Shown piece by piece: positions 10,190 through 21,249 of a stretch of 64,000 bases of DNA; the stretch's first letter is position 1, and each line of letters starts with the position of its first letter. Source of the stretch: Diphasiastrum complanatum (Eukaryota > Streptophyta > Lycopodiopsida > Lycopodiales > Lycopodiaceae); NCBI GenBank assembly GCA_029204225.1, contig CM055096.1, positions 45,971,346 to 46,035,345 of the forward strand. The letters run 5' to 3'. The translations under genes were made by a program, and so were the position numbers. The notes under the pieces were generated by a model that saw only the letters and a list, made by a program, of their open reading frames with translations, made no database searches and was not told the DNA's origin.

Positions 10190-12195
10190 TTGGAGATGGC
10201 AAACATCAATGAGGCAATTTTGGGCAATGCAAGCAAACTTGATAGGGCTTCTAACTACAACATCTGGAAATTCAAAATGAAGAGCATTTTAATGGAGAAA
10301 GACTTGTGGGAGATCGTGGCAGGTATTGAAGTCCGGCCAAATACCACTCCAGGTGACATAAAGGGTCTTTGATAAAAAGGCGCAGAGAGCATTGTCATTG
10401 ATCAATCTTTCAGTGAAAGACCATGTGATCACTCATATAAGTGATGCCACGACGGCTAGGGGAGCTTGGGAAGCTCTTAGAATGCAATTTCAAACTGGCA
10501 ATCTAGCTCGAGCCATGTTCTTGAAGTCGAGATTGAACACAATAAGGATGGAAGAAAGTGAATCAGTGGGATCTTTCTTCACCAGGATAATGGAGCTGAG
10601 AGATCAACTTGTGGCGATTGGAGAACCAATCAGAGATATTGAATTGGTACATATCACAATGAGCGGTGTCTCGGAAGGGCTACAGATGTTTGTGAGTGGC
10701 ATTGCTTCGAGGGAGAGGTTGCCTACTTTTGAAGACTTCCACGGAATCATGTTGCAAGAAGAGCAGTGTCGCGAAGTGGTGAAGTCAAGGAAAACCCCAC
10801 AGGAGGATCAAGCCTTGCTTGCTGAAGGCAAGCAGAAAGGATGGAAAAGGATTCCTAAGAAATCCAAGGATGATGACGACGAGGGAGAGTCGTCATCAAA
10901 AGGGAAAAAGAAGAAGAAAGGCAAATGTTACTATTGCCACAAACCGGGTCATTGGGCACGCGAGTGTTATAAGAAGAAAGCGGACATAAAGGCGGGAAAA
11001 GTGACTCAACAAGGAAACATTGCCGAAGATGATGGAGAAGATGACGAGACAAGTGTCTTCTCATCGGCATTGGCATCCCAAGTTGATGATGGTGCCAGAT
11101 GGTTCATAGATTTAGGCGCCAAAAGGCATATGACCGGGAAACGTGATTGGTTTGAAAAATTCTCACCAATCCATGATGGGAATAAGGTCACTCAAGCCAA
11201 TGGAGAGGAATGCCAAATACAGGGTGTGGCCAATGTACCTGTGCAGTTTCCTGATGGCAAAATTAAAAACATCCCTAATGTACTTTATGTTCCTGGACTC
11301 AAAAAGAGTTTGCTTTCTGTTCGTGTAATGGCAAATCAACATCTTAAAGTTGAATTTGTCAAGGATGGATGCCTTATGAAGGATATGAACCACAACCACA
11401 AAGTGGTGGCAAAGGGTTATAGAGATAGTAACTCTGGCCTTTATGAATTGGATGCTGCAAAACCAGGTGAATATGGTTTGGCTATCTCAACAGCATCTCA
11501 ATCCGAGTTGTGGCACAGAAGACTTGGTCATTTGAACTATGGGAGCTTGAGATTGATGGTGAAGCTGAAGATCGTAATAGGGTTACCGGCATTGCAGGAT
11601 GATCATCATGCAATATGTGAAGGATGCATCATGGGAAAGCATCACAGGGAGACATTCAAGAAAGGTGGAGCTGCAAGAGCTAAGAAACCGCTGGAACTAA
11701 TTCACAGCGACCTGTGTGGCCCAATGAAGACCATGTCGTTGGGGAAAGCATATTATTTTATGACTTTCATAGATGATTACTCTAGGAGGACATGGATTTA
11801 TTTCTTGAAGAAGAAATCTGACGCTTTTGCTCGCTTCAAGGAGTCCAAGACTTTGGTAGAGAACCAACTGGATGCACGCATCAAAGTGCTAAGATCTGAT
11901 AGAGGGGGCGAATACAAATCTGATGATTTTGAAGACTTTTGCAAAGAACACGACATTAAAAGACAATTCACACAGTCACACACGCCGCATAGTAATGGTG
12001 TAGCTGAAAGGAAAAACAGAACTATTATGGAGAGTGCACGCTCCATGATGAAGCAAATGGGCTTGACCGATTCACTTTGGTCGGAAGCGTGCAGTGCGGC
12101 AACGTTTTTGCACAGGAGCCCTACAGTTGCGGTTCCAAATGTGACTCCTGAAGAAGCATTTATTGGAATAAAGCCAAAAATCGACAAAAAGGAAG
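10190..12195 (+). pseudogene. Copia-1 gag-protease-integrase, truncated
   Basis: Ty1/Copia polyprotein. Gag starts at 10196 (MANINEAILGNASKLDRASN); a frameshift at about 10370 separates the first 60 residues from the rest. Then come the gag core (10392-10800), a zinc knuckle CYYCHKPGHWARECYK (about 10930), a protease with DLGA where DSGA is expected (11110), the pre-integrase block LWHRRLGHLNYGSL with CEGC (11508-11640), and integrase with DLCGPM, DDYSRRTW and GGEYKSDDFEDFCKEH (11700-12180). It stops inside the integrase at about 12195 and continues directly as Gypsy sequence. Reverse transcriptase and RNase H are absent. Confidence 0.88.
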
Positions 12196-12199
12196 TCTT

Positions 12200-15184
12200 C
12201 CCTCCACTTCTCAGTTGTCCCCTTCTCCACTTCCATCAGTTGCAGGTGAGCCTATGCGGTCTCATCCCAGTGTCTTTAAAGACTTAAAGCCTCCTGCTTT
12301 TCTTGGGGAAGAGAAGGATAGAAACGCAGATATTCTACACACCTTCCTCAGCAAATGGAAGAACATTCATGCTCTTAAACAGACCCCTGACCATTTGCAA
12401 GCTATTGAGGCCAGTCTTTCCCTAGGGCCCATGGCCTATAAGTGGTGGTTAAATCTCCAGGAGACTGGGTAGACTCCCCGGTCATGGAAGGCCTTTGAAG
12501 AAGCCTTCCTAAGAGAATTTCTACCTGAAAATGAACTTGATAGAGCCTGGGAAGCCTGGGAGAAAACAGTAATGAACAAGTCCCTGATCCAATATATCTC
12601 ACAGTATCGAGAAGCAATCTTAAAAATTAAATATATGGATGATTATCAGAAAATCAGAGGATTTGTTCGTGGCCTCAAAGATGAATATAAAGTAGAGGTC
12701 TAGAGAAACTCGCCTACTACCCTAGAGCAAGCCCTCAGATATGCTCAAATCTATGATGATTCAGTGGGTAGGAAGAGGGCGAGACAACAGCCCCTTGTCG
12801 AGCAGCCTTCTCAAAAAGACTTTCAATTTAAAAAAAAAAATTTAAAACAAAAGAAAGAAGATAAAGTAAAAAGTGAAACTCCTTAGAAACGCTCATCGCT
12901 CATACAGCCCTTAAAACTTGAAGATTTTGAGAAAGCCAAACAAGAACGTTTGTGCTTTGTGTGCATGGGCAAGGGACACACAGTCAAATAGTGTCCCAAG
13001 GGACCTTTCACTAGAAAAGATAAGAAAGATAAAAAACAAATTCATCTTGTTCAGACCGTAAGTTTCCCCAGTGACTCGGCAGCTTCCGAGATCAAAGTGT
13101 ATCATGAAGACCATGAACACTGTTGCCAGCTGACCTCTGCAATGCTAGCGAGACCCTTTAGCTTTGGGCCGCATGACCTAGTACGTATGCATGGGAAAGT
13201 TGGTGACTAGTCAGTCAGAGTTATAGTTGATGATGGGGCGACCCATAATTTCATCAACTATACCCTAGTTAAAAAACTCAGACTTCCAGAAGTACCCAGT
13301 CAACATAGGTACATAGTTTCATTAGCTAAGGGTGAAGATAAGAAAATCTGGGAAACTATGGTAAGTAGTTTAAATCTTGGTATTCAGGGGTACCAAGATG
13401 AAATAAACTTTCAGATAATGCACCTGGATTGCACAGACATTGTTCTCGGGAGAGACTGTCTCTACAACTTAGGACCTTATCAGGAGAACACACTTAGCTT
13501 TCAGCATAAAGGCCGAGAGATCCAGTTGCATGGAGAGCATGGTGTTCCCAACAGCCCTATGGTCTACAGTTCAGAGCTCTGCCAATTAATCGGAGACGAC
13601 GACCATCAGGTATTCTTATGTGACTTTCAGTTTATTCCTGAAGTTTCTATTTCCAGTTCTTTACAGCAGAAAATCAGTAAATTAGAAACTTTTTTGTCTA
13701 AATTAAAGATGTTTTTCCTGAAAATTTACCACAGGGTTTACCACCTAGCAGAGAGGTAGATCATGTAATAAACCTAGTACCAGGTACAACACCTGTTTCT
13801 AAACCTCCGTATTGGGTTAGCCGAACAGAGGATGAAGAAATAACTAGGCAGTTAACAGATTATCTTGGGAAAGGCCAAATTCAGACCAGTAGTTCACCAT
13901 GGGCCTCAACAGTCCTTTTGGTGAAAAAGAAAGAGGGGTCTATGCGTCTTTGCGTCTATTACAAAGCCCTCAATAAAGTCACAATTAAGAATAAGTATCC
14001 TATGCCTTGGGCAGATGAGTTGTTTGATCAACTCGACGGGGCTAAGTTTTTCAGTAAAATAGACCTAAGATCAGAATATCATCAAGTCCGTATAAAGTCG
14101 GAAGATGTCCCGAAAACAACTTATAGGACTTGTCATGGTCATTATGAGTTTAAGGTGATGCCATTTGGGCTCACAAATGCTCCAGCTACCTCTATGACCC
14201 GATGAACAGTGTCCTCAGACCCTACTTGGGTAAGTTTGTAGTCGTATTTTTAGATGACATCCTCGTCTACAACAAAACGAGGAAGGGGCATCTTAAACAC
14301 CTCAGAATGGTGTTTCGACTGCTTAGAAAGCATAAGCTTTATGCTAAAGAATCCAAGTGTGAATTCTTCGTTGAGGAAGTAGCTTATTTGGGTCACATTA
14401 TCTCCGCAGATGGGATTAAGATGGACCCCAGTAAGGTTTAAGCCATACTCAGTTGGCTGAGACCTCAGAATATTTTAGAGCTTCAGATCTTTCTTGGTTT
14501 GGTGGGATATTACAGATGATTTGTCAAGGAATATGCTCAGATAGTAGTTCCCATGACAAATCTTCTTAAGGAAAAGGGAAAGGAGTTCATTTGGGAGTCA
14601 GCATAGCAGGAGAGCTTTGATGCTCTCAAAACAGCCTTACCTACAGCACCAGTTTTAAAGTTGTCGACCCCAATCAGCCATTTGTGGTCGAAACAGATGC
14701 TAGCGACTTTGCAGTTGGTGCTGTACTAACTCAGAGTGGACAACCAGTTGCGTTCGAGAGTAAAAAACTCGAGCCAGTTCAGACTAGGTACAATGCCTAT
14801 GAAAAGGAACTCTTTTCTATGGTTCATGCCCTTAAGATTTGAAGGCATTATTTGTATGGTGCCAACTTTGAGGTCCTGACAGACCATGAAAGTCTCAAAT
14901 ACCTTTGCAATCAACCTGAGCTTAGAGGTCAGAAAGCTCGTTGGGCAGAGTTGATGCAAGAGTTTGATATGTCTATTAGATATAGACGGGGGAAATTCAA
15001 TACAGTAGTAGATGCCCTTAGTAGAATGCCTATAATAAACGAGCTGAGTTTTACTCAGATTTGTAATGAGTTACTTGAGTCCTTGAGAGGGAAGTGCCAG
15101 CATGATGCATTCTTCTCTACTATCTGGAACTCAGTCCAGAGCAGACAATTACAGACTCCAAAACCAGTTCTCGGGGCTGTTTGA
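12200..15184 (+). pseudogene. Gypsy-1 gag-protease-RT-RNase H, no integrase or LTRs
   Basis: Ty3/Gypsy polyprotein remnant in order: gag (PPAFLGEEKDRNADILHTFL, 12290-12720), zinc knuckle with its third spacing broken by a stop (CFVCMGKGHTVK, stop, CPKG, 12955), aspartic protease (VIVDDGATHNFI, about 13225; LGRDCLYNLGPY), reverse transcriptase ([13 protein letters not shown], 14055; VFLDDILVYNK with the catalytic DD, 14250) and RNase H (VETDASDFAVGAVL 14690; LTDHESLKYLC 14880). It has at least ten in-frame stops and frameshifts near 13700, 14195 and 14660. It ends at 15184 just after the RNase H; no integrase follows. Stops sit where CAG, TGG or CGA is expected (for example ALKI-stop-RHY for ALKIWRHY). 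Confidence 0.88.
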
Positions 15185-15189
15185 GGCAG

Positions 15190-15635
15190 ATCCTACAGGA
15201 ATCCAGAATCAAGACTACTCATTAACACAAAGTATTCTCAAAGAGAAGAGAGAGATGGCTAGATGACCCTCTTGTAGAAACTTGTGGACAGCCAATATGA
15301 ACAGTAGATTGCTTAACAAAAGTGTGTCTCATACGAATGAATGGCTACATATAAGTAGTCCAAGATGGCTATCTACCTTCATGACCGTTGGCTGTCCAAT
15401 AACTTGACTAATTGCTATCTAGCTACAATAAGTTACATAAAATCATTAAGTACCCCAAATAACAAGTTACTTAATTCACATGTATAGGCCCCACGTGGAT
15501 CCACGAGTCCCTACAAGTTAGTTTCATACTAACTTGGGCCTAAAATATAAATGACCATGGTTACACAAATCTCAACCTTTTGGGTCATAGTAACCTATGG
15601 CTTCTACATCATTTACATTTATTATGCTAACACCC
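15190..15635 (-). repeat. Probable 3' LTR of Copia-2
   Basis: On the minus strand the Copia-2 coding end is followed by a purine-rich tract (AGGAGGG) and TGTTAGCATAA at about 15635, the usual polypurine tract and LTR start. A TATA-like stretch is present at about 15545-15555. The distal border is not certain and is placed where Gypsy-1 ends. Confidence 0.5.
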
Positions 15636-15661
15636 TCCTATGTAGAAATGACATGTATTCA

Positions 15662-16085
15662 CTAAGTAAGAAAATCAGCATGTTGCTTTAAATTTAAAGC
15701 TTCACAAAGAGCTTTAAATCGAACTCTAGGCAATGCCTTAGTCAACACATCTGCAATATTATCCTCCGTGGGACAATATTCAAGCGTGATGTTGCCATTA
15801 TGAAGCTTCTCCCGAACAAAGTGATAGTGGATCTCGATATGCTTTGTTCTTGCATGAAATACTGGATTTCGTGCAATGGCAATAGCACTTTGAATATCCG
15901 TAAATAGGAGAGTAGTTGGGGGCTGGCCATGCTTCATATCGACAAGTAATTGTCTCAGCCATATACACTTCGTAGTGGCTGAAAACGTTGCTCTATATTC
16001 TGCTTCACTTGAGGATGTAGCAACGATGGGCTGCTTCTTGCTTACCCAAGAAACTGCAGAATTTCCAATGAAAAAGCAATGACCA
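15662..16085 (-). pseudogene. Copia-2 RNase H, C-terminal end of pol
   Basis: The minus-strand frame from 16085 down to the stop near 15662 is open. It reads GHCFFIGNSAVSWVSKKQ, then TSSSEAEYRATFSATTKCIW, then ARTKHIEIHYHFVREKLHNG and EDNIADVLTKALPRVRFKAL. These are the RNase H catalytic block and C-terminus of Ty1/Copia pol. The upstream pol is cut off by LINE-A at about 16086, so the LINE probably inserted into this element. It is open over its remaining length, so relatively young. Confidence 0.85.
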
Positions 16086-16194
16086 CTGGTAGAGCGTCTA
16101 GTGTCTTGATCTCCCTTCTCAGACTATAGCTGGACAACAGGCTAGGTCTTCTTGGTATGGTGATGTGGTGGCTTATACATGAGCGTCTAGTTTC

Positions 16195-16932
16195 TTGGCA
16201 ACTCATACATTTATCAAACAGCAGCTGTATCGGAGATATTGTCACATAGTATGGGATCGTCCTGACCATGAGAGAGTCAAGCTTACCTTCTATGGCACAC
16301 GTATTTTACGCAGAGACAGTTTGGGACTCCCTGTTAGACCTTTATATCTCTCTCTTCCTCTTTCTTTTGGGCTTCGATACAGATTGGGACAGTTACGAGT
16401 CTCTTCACATCAGCTTGCTATTGAGACAGGCATATATTCAGGCATTTTGAGAGAGCATCGGATATGCCAGATATGCACATTGGGTGTAGTAAAGGATGAG
16501 TTTCATGTTATCTTTATATGCCCTACATACTATGAGATACGTGGCCGATATCATTGTTTATATCGTGACATCCCTATTACCCTCAGTACATTTTTGGAGT
16601 ATCAGGATCCCAGATGTGTCGGCCTTTTACTACGAGAGATGCTTATGTTGAGAGCCTCTTTGCTACCATCGGAGAGTATTACTGATTCTAGCCAGCATTT
16701 CAATACTAGCTTCTTTCAGAAGCGGGAGCGTGATGACCTTTCAGATGATGAGGCAGTCATACCGGTGAGGGCGAAGGCCCAGCGTGCTCAGCCACCACCT
16801 CTTGCCAGATCTACGCGTGCCGCTAAAGCTACCAGAGCTCCTCGATCACAGCCCACAGCTTCTATGGGTATCAAACGCTTTTTCGAGATTGATATTTATC
16901 CTTTTACTTTCCTCAGCAGAGCAGGCGGTTAA
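16195..16932 (+). CDS. LINE-A ORF2 C-terminal part: zinc knuckle and PIP-box-like motifs
   Basis: An open 245-codon stretch, part of a longer ORF2. Residues ~95-130 read CQICTLGVVKDEFHVIFICP, then YYEIRGRYHCLY, the C-x2-C...H...C zinc knuckle found after the reverse transcriptase in many plant LINEs. The C-terminal region has FFQKRERDDLSDDE (about 16705-16750), then a basic Ala/Arg/Pro-rich segment and MGIKRFFE near the end. Both FF motifs resemble PCNA-interacting peptides. No catalytic domain is present in this truncated copy. Confidence 0.7.
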   Translation: MATHTFIKQQLYRRYCHIVWDRPDHERVKLTFYGTRILRRDSLGLPVRPLYLSLPLSFGLRYRLGQLRVSSHQLAIETGIYSGILREHRICQICTLGVVKDEFHVIFICPTYYEIRGRYHCLYRDIPITLSTFLEYQDPRCVGLLLREMLMLRASLLPSESITDSSQHFNTSFFQKRERDDLSDDEAVIPVRAKAQRAQPPPLARSTRAAKATRAPRSQPTASMGIKRFFEIDIYPFTFLSRAGG

Positions 16933-17187
16933 GCTCTTGCACCTGTACCCTCTTCAGAGCTGGAGGTTAAGCTCTTGTGTATCTGCTCTTTTTATGCATT
17001 TTATGATTCTATATTGGCTATGTCTTTTCCTAGCTCGAGAGAGTTCTATGTTGTCTTTTCCATTTAGACTAGTGTTTTTTATTATGTTGTCCGACATGGA
17101 CAGTAATCCTACAAGACATGTACTTATTCATTCTGTCTTATGTGCGCTTGGGCACTCAACAGACATTAATACATTTTCTTTCTTTTT

Positions 17188-17191
<4 letters not shown>

Positions 17192-17226
<35 letters not shown>
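17192..17226 (+). repeat. (TC)n tail of LINE-A
   Basis: TC repeats directly follow the LINE-A 3' end; the next LINE unit starts right after them. Confidence 0.9.
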
Positions 17227-17228
<2 letters not shown>

Positions 17229-17357
17229 GTGTGCCCTCCCCCATCACTATGGTGAAGCGCCCTCCTTCATCGCTTGATCTTTGCTCATGGGCTTACACCT
17301 AAGCGGAAATTAGACATCTGAATCTGGCCCTAGTTTGTCTGATTGCCAGCGTGAACC

Positions 17358-18355
17358 ATGGCCAAGAATTGGAAGGGAGGGGCATCTGCCCCTGCTCCTC
17401 AATCCTTTGACTCCACCACCTCAGCCTCAATGGCTTATGCACCTCCAGCTTCGCCTCAGCCATCTTTAGCTTCTAGCATTGGTCCAGCATCCTCTTCACC
17501 TTCACCTTCAACTTCTATTCCAGTCGCAATCCCTATCTCTCCGTCAGATCCTATTCTTGTTAATAGTGAATCCATTATAGCCAACCCTTTGACCAAGATG
17601 AATCACTTCTGCCTCCAGCCTTCATGATCTCCGTCATTCGTGCAGATCAGTTACGTTCCTATGAATATCTCAACGACCATCGAAAAAAACGTCTTTCTCT
17701 TGAAGCTATGTTCCAAGTTGTTCAATCTCATCTTCAAAAACTGAATTCGTCTATCGATGATCTCAAGAAAGAAGTTGCAGCTATCAACATCGAAGCTTCC
17801 TCTCATTCGACTACTTCAGCAAAGATCCAACAGCTTGAAAGTCAAGTGGAACAACATCATACCGCTGTCTGTTCCTGGGCAGATGTGCTTAAAGGTCCTA
17901 ATAGTGCTGTTCTACCACCTCCACCCTCATTTATCTCAGCTACGTTCACTGAGAGCCGTTTGCGAGAGCAAAAGGCTCTCAATGTCCGAGTCAGAGGTAT
18001 TACGAACTCCCATGATGCTGTTGGTGAAGCTAAAAAGTTTCTTGAAGAGAGTCTTCAACACCACCACAAAGATATGGATACTGCATGGCGGCCTAAGAAA
18101 GATCCATTTACTCTTGTCATATGCTTTTCATCTACAATTGGTTGTCATGAAGTGTTAGGGAAGAGATCTACCCTGCGGGGCACCACGATATACCTGGATG
18201 AAGACCTTACGTTCATTCAGGTTCAAGAACGGAAAAAAGCAAAACAGGAGGCTCTAACGAATGGAAAGCGATTAATCTACAGGGATGGTATCATTCGCTT
18301 TGTAAATATTAAACCTGTTGCTATTAATGAGATATCTGAGATTGTTCAGAGTTAG
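17358..18355 (+). pseudogene. LINE ORF1 protein (coiled coil + RRM/CTD-like), one frameshift
   Basis: It starts MAKNWKGGASAPAPQ with a Pro/Ser-rich head. A one-base shift near 17600-17625 moves the frame; the rest runs to 18355. It contains a heptad-rich coiled coil (about 17690-17860: LEAMFQVVQSHLQKLNSSID), then SWADVLKG, QKALNVRVRGI and a C-terminal block with YLDEDLTFIQVQERKKAK. The order coiled coil, NVRVRG-like strand, DEDLT..Q..RRK helix resembles L1 ORF1p (Transposase_22 family), an RNA-binding chaperone of the retrotransposon RNP. It shares about half of its residues with the LINE-E ORF1 at 29040-29601. Confidence 0.7.
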
Positions 18356-18555
18356 TGAGAGAGTTAGAGCACTGAAGAGATGCTAGTTGAATCTGTAAAT
18401 GGTCTTCGTACCATATAATCCTGGACATTATCCTCTTCTTAGTTAGTTTGGTTTTTAGTTATGTTGTTTCACGACATTGCTCCGTCCTGGTTCCACTTCA
18501 TTTGATGTACTCGTTGTCTTATACGCCTTTTGGCATGGAAAAGACGTCAATAAAG

Positions 18556-18575
18556 CTTCTTCTTCTTCTTCTTCT

Positions 18576-18637
<62 letters not shown>
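18556..18637 (+). repeat. (TTC)n(TC)n tail of LINE-B
   Basis: It starts right after AATAAAGCTT and is followed at 18638 by 5'-truncated ORF2 of LINE-C. Confidence 0.95.
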
Positions 18638-18639
<2 letters not shown>

Positions 18640-18642
<3 letters not shown>

Positions 18643-21031
18643 CAGTGGATTTCTGCTCCACAACCTATGCTACAGGGCAGGATACTTCGGGCCTCTGGTG
18701 GAGTTGCATGTTTGTACAGGTCAGTGTATACTCCTATTCGGTTGGTGTCTTAGGATACTTATGGCCGTTACTTGTGGCTTCAGATTACTGCATCCCTCTT
18801 GGGGCTGGACCAGGACTTGTTTGTTGCAATGTGCTACTTTGCTCCCCACATTTCAGTGTTTATGGATTTGGGAGGTGATCCTTTTCAGGCCCTTTCTGAT
18901 GGCGTTGCTAGACTCTCTCTACAGGGTTACATATTGCTTGCAGGGGACTTTAACGCACGCACAACCGCTCACCAGACTGAGTTCTGTGCTGACACACTCT
19001 CTCTTCATCCGTTGGATACCTCTTATGCCCGTTATTCTCAGGACTCATCAACAACAGTTACTCTTTTTGGGGAACAACTTCTGAAGTTGGCTCAAGCGGT
19101 CTCATTATCCTCAATGGTCTTCTCAATGGCCATCCTCCTCTGCATATACTTGCCACCCATTTGGTGGCGGTCACAACGTAGTGGACCATTTCATTGCATC
19201 TCCTGCATTATTGCCCCGCCTGGCATCCTTCACCATTGCTACCCCTGTCCTCGCTGATCACTCTCTGCTCTACCTCTCCTTCACTCTACGTACTATCATT
19301 GAGGAGGTAAAGCATATGGGCAAGAAGGTATTTGCTTGTTTCATTGATCTCTCTAAGGCCTTTGATACTGTTCCCCGTCATCTTTTGATCAGCAGACTAC
19401 ATCAGATTGGCTTTTCCGACTCTATTCTCGCGGCAGTGGTTGCTCTGTATGAGAGAGTTCTAGCACGTATTCGGCTGGGTACTGATTTGTCTCCTCCCAT
19501 CCGTAGCACTATTGGCGTCAAGCAAGGCTGTCCACTATCCCCTCCGCTCTTTGCACTTTATATTGATGATCTTGAGCGCCTCATTCGTGAAGAAGGTGGA
19601 GATGGTTGCCCGCTGGCTCATTTGCTCATCCCCATTCTGCTTTATGCCGATGACATTGTCCTACTTTCTTCCTCACCAAAAGGGTTGCAGTGTCACTTAC
19701 AGGTCTTACATCGGTTTTGTGTTGCTTGGGGTCTCTCTGTTAACTTAAAAAAGACGAAGATCATGATTTTCAACACCAATCGACAAAGCCTTCACAATTA
19801 TCAATTCTTCTATGACGGCCAGGAAGTTGACATTGTTGCCTCTTATACTTACTTGGGAGTCTTGTTTACTGCGCCCCTTCTTGGTTTCCGCCAGGCTGCA
19901 TTTGCGCACATTTCCTCTGGTCTTTCAGCATTGGTCCAGTTCGAGTGTGGTTGTACAATGAATCATTTTTTTGATCCCGCTACTAGATGCCAGTTGTTTC
20001 AGACACGGGTGGTTCCAGCAGTGCTGTATGCCTCCGAGATTTGGTTGCCAAGACTTTCTCTCCGGGACTGGGCAGGCATTTCCCGCATTCAGGCCACTAT
20101 GTTGGGTCGCATGATATGTGCCAAGACTACCACCCCTCATGATATCCTATGTGCCGAGTTTGCTACTCCGCCGATCATCCTTGAGGGCTTTTTCCGCCTT
20201 ATTCTTTTTCTTCAGCGGATTTAGGAGATTCGTGCATCTCACCCGGACAGATACATAGTTGCTGCGGTTACTTCTTCACGTGTCCTAGCTGATTCCCATG
20301 CCAAGCTATCCTGGTACCAGCAGGCGTCTGATCTCTTACGACATCTGGGCATCTCTATCATGGATCTTCCTCGTGGTACGCATTCATATATCCGAGGCTA
20401 TTTATTCCGTCGATATATGCAGCAGACTTGGAGCTCCCTCCCACCTTCCCGTATTCGACTGAGCTATTACCAGACACACTTCCTCTCTTTGGATCCTTCT
20501 GGTTTGCCATTGTTGCCGCTTTATCTCTCACAGCCCCTATCACACGGCCTGTGCTATCGTCTTGGGCATGTTGCACATTTCCTCTCATCAGCTTGCTATT
20601 GAGGCCGGTCGTGCATGGGATATCCCCCGGGAGCGTCGTCTATGTCACTTGTGCTCGTTGCAGGAGGTGGAAGATGAAGCCCATTTCCTCCTCAGATGTC
20701 CGTTGTATTATGAGATACGGGGGAGGTATTATTGTCTCTTTCGCGATGGCCCGCATACACTTCGCAGTTTTGTCTCCTATCCGGATGCTCGTTGCTTGGG
20801 ACTTCTTGTTCGCGAGATGCTTACTATCTGTCAGTCTCATCTGCCTGTACCAGATCACCTGGGGTTAGACTCACTGGCTTCTTTCGGACTCGAGCACATG
20901 CTGATGACTCCGATGATGAGATTCCTATCGCTGTGCCACCGCGGAAAAAGCCCAAATGTAGTCGGCACTCGCCTCCATCGGGGCCCACTGTACGGTCCAC
21001 TCAGCGAACACTTCACACTTACTTTCTCTGA
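18640..21031 (+). pseudogene. LINE ORF2: AP-endonuclease, reverse transcriptase, zinc knuckle, PIP-like end
   Basis: Endonuclease segment (GGVACLYRS at 18695; LAGDFNARTT at 18940; DHSLLYLSF at 19258), then RT (FACFIDLSKAFDTVPRHLL 19330; GVKQGCPLSPPLFALYIDDL 19515; LLYADDIVLLSS 19640 with the YADD catalytic pair). The zinc knuckle CHLCSLQEVEDEAHFLLRCP lies at about 20640 and the C-terminus is FFRTRAHADDSDDE then QRTLHTYFL, stop 21031. The step from endonuclease to RT skips the early RT region, so an internal deletion lies near 19280. Frameshifts at about 18770, 19100, 20590 and 20880 and a stop at 20222 make it non-functional. The family copies its RNA at a nicked target site. Confidence 0.85.
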
Positions 21032-21184
21032 TATGTACTTATTCTCCACCTGGCCCGGGTTGTGGGCATTGGTACTTTTTCTGTAGTTCTTCTATTATAC
21101 CTGGCCCAGGTTGTGGGCTTATTGCTTGTACATATTTTCTTTTTGGTCTTATGCACCCACGGGTGCCCAAAAGACGTTAATAAA

Positions 21185-21186
<2 letters not shown>

Positions 21187-21246
<60 letters not shown>
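21187..21246 (+). repeat. (TC)n tail of LINE-C
   Basis: Perfect TC repeats directly after TTAATAAAGCTT. Confidence 0.95.
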
Positions 21247-21248
<2 letters not shown>

Positions 21249-21249
21249 G

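Larger units (their letters stand above)
16086..17226 (+). mobile_element. LINE-A: 5'-truncated ORF2 3' end with (TC)n tail
   Basis: It carries the last part of ORF2 and the 3' UTR, 3' hairpin (17142-17155), AGACATTAATA and a pyrimidine tail ending in (TC)n at 17192-17226. Homologous to 20225-21246 (LINE-C) and to 28103-28675 on the minus strand (LINE-D). The 3' UTR holds a duplicated GGTTAAGCTCTTG unit (16927 and 16966). Confidence 0.8.
17227..18637 (+). mobile_element. LINE-B: ORF1-only unit with LINE 3' end
   Basis: A unit of about 1.4 kb holding a 5' UTR, ORF1 (17358-18355) and a 3' UTR. It ends with the hairpin (18523-18536), AGACGTCAATAAAGCTT and (TTC)n(TC)n to 18637. ORF2 is not present between ORF1 and the 3' end. 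A second unit of the same design lies at 28812-29870. Confidence 0.7.
18638..21246 (+). mobile_element. LINE-C: ORF2 unit (endonuclease to tail)
   Basis: 5'-truncated non-LTR retrotransposon starting in the middle of the endonuclease and running through RT, zinc knuckle and C-terminus. The 3' UTR has two GGCCC-centred hairpins (21040-21060 and 21100-21120). The 3' hairpin (21153-21166), AAGACGTTAATAAAGC and (TC)n (21187-21246) follow. It lies head to tail behind LINE-B. Confidence 0.85.

Noticed and set aside
18455-18878. Open frames encoding long Ser-Leu or Arg-Glu repeats, here and at 5277-5707, 21019-21439, 25140-25604, 28605-28934, 36839-37480 and 55404-55840.
   Set aside because: They are translations of (TC)n/(GA)n microsatellites; except for exon 1 at 55502, no supporting gene structure exists.
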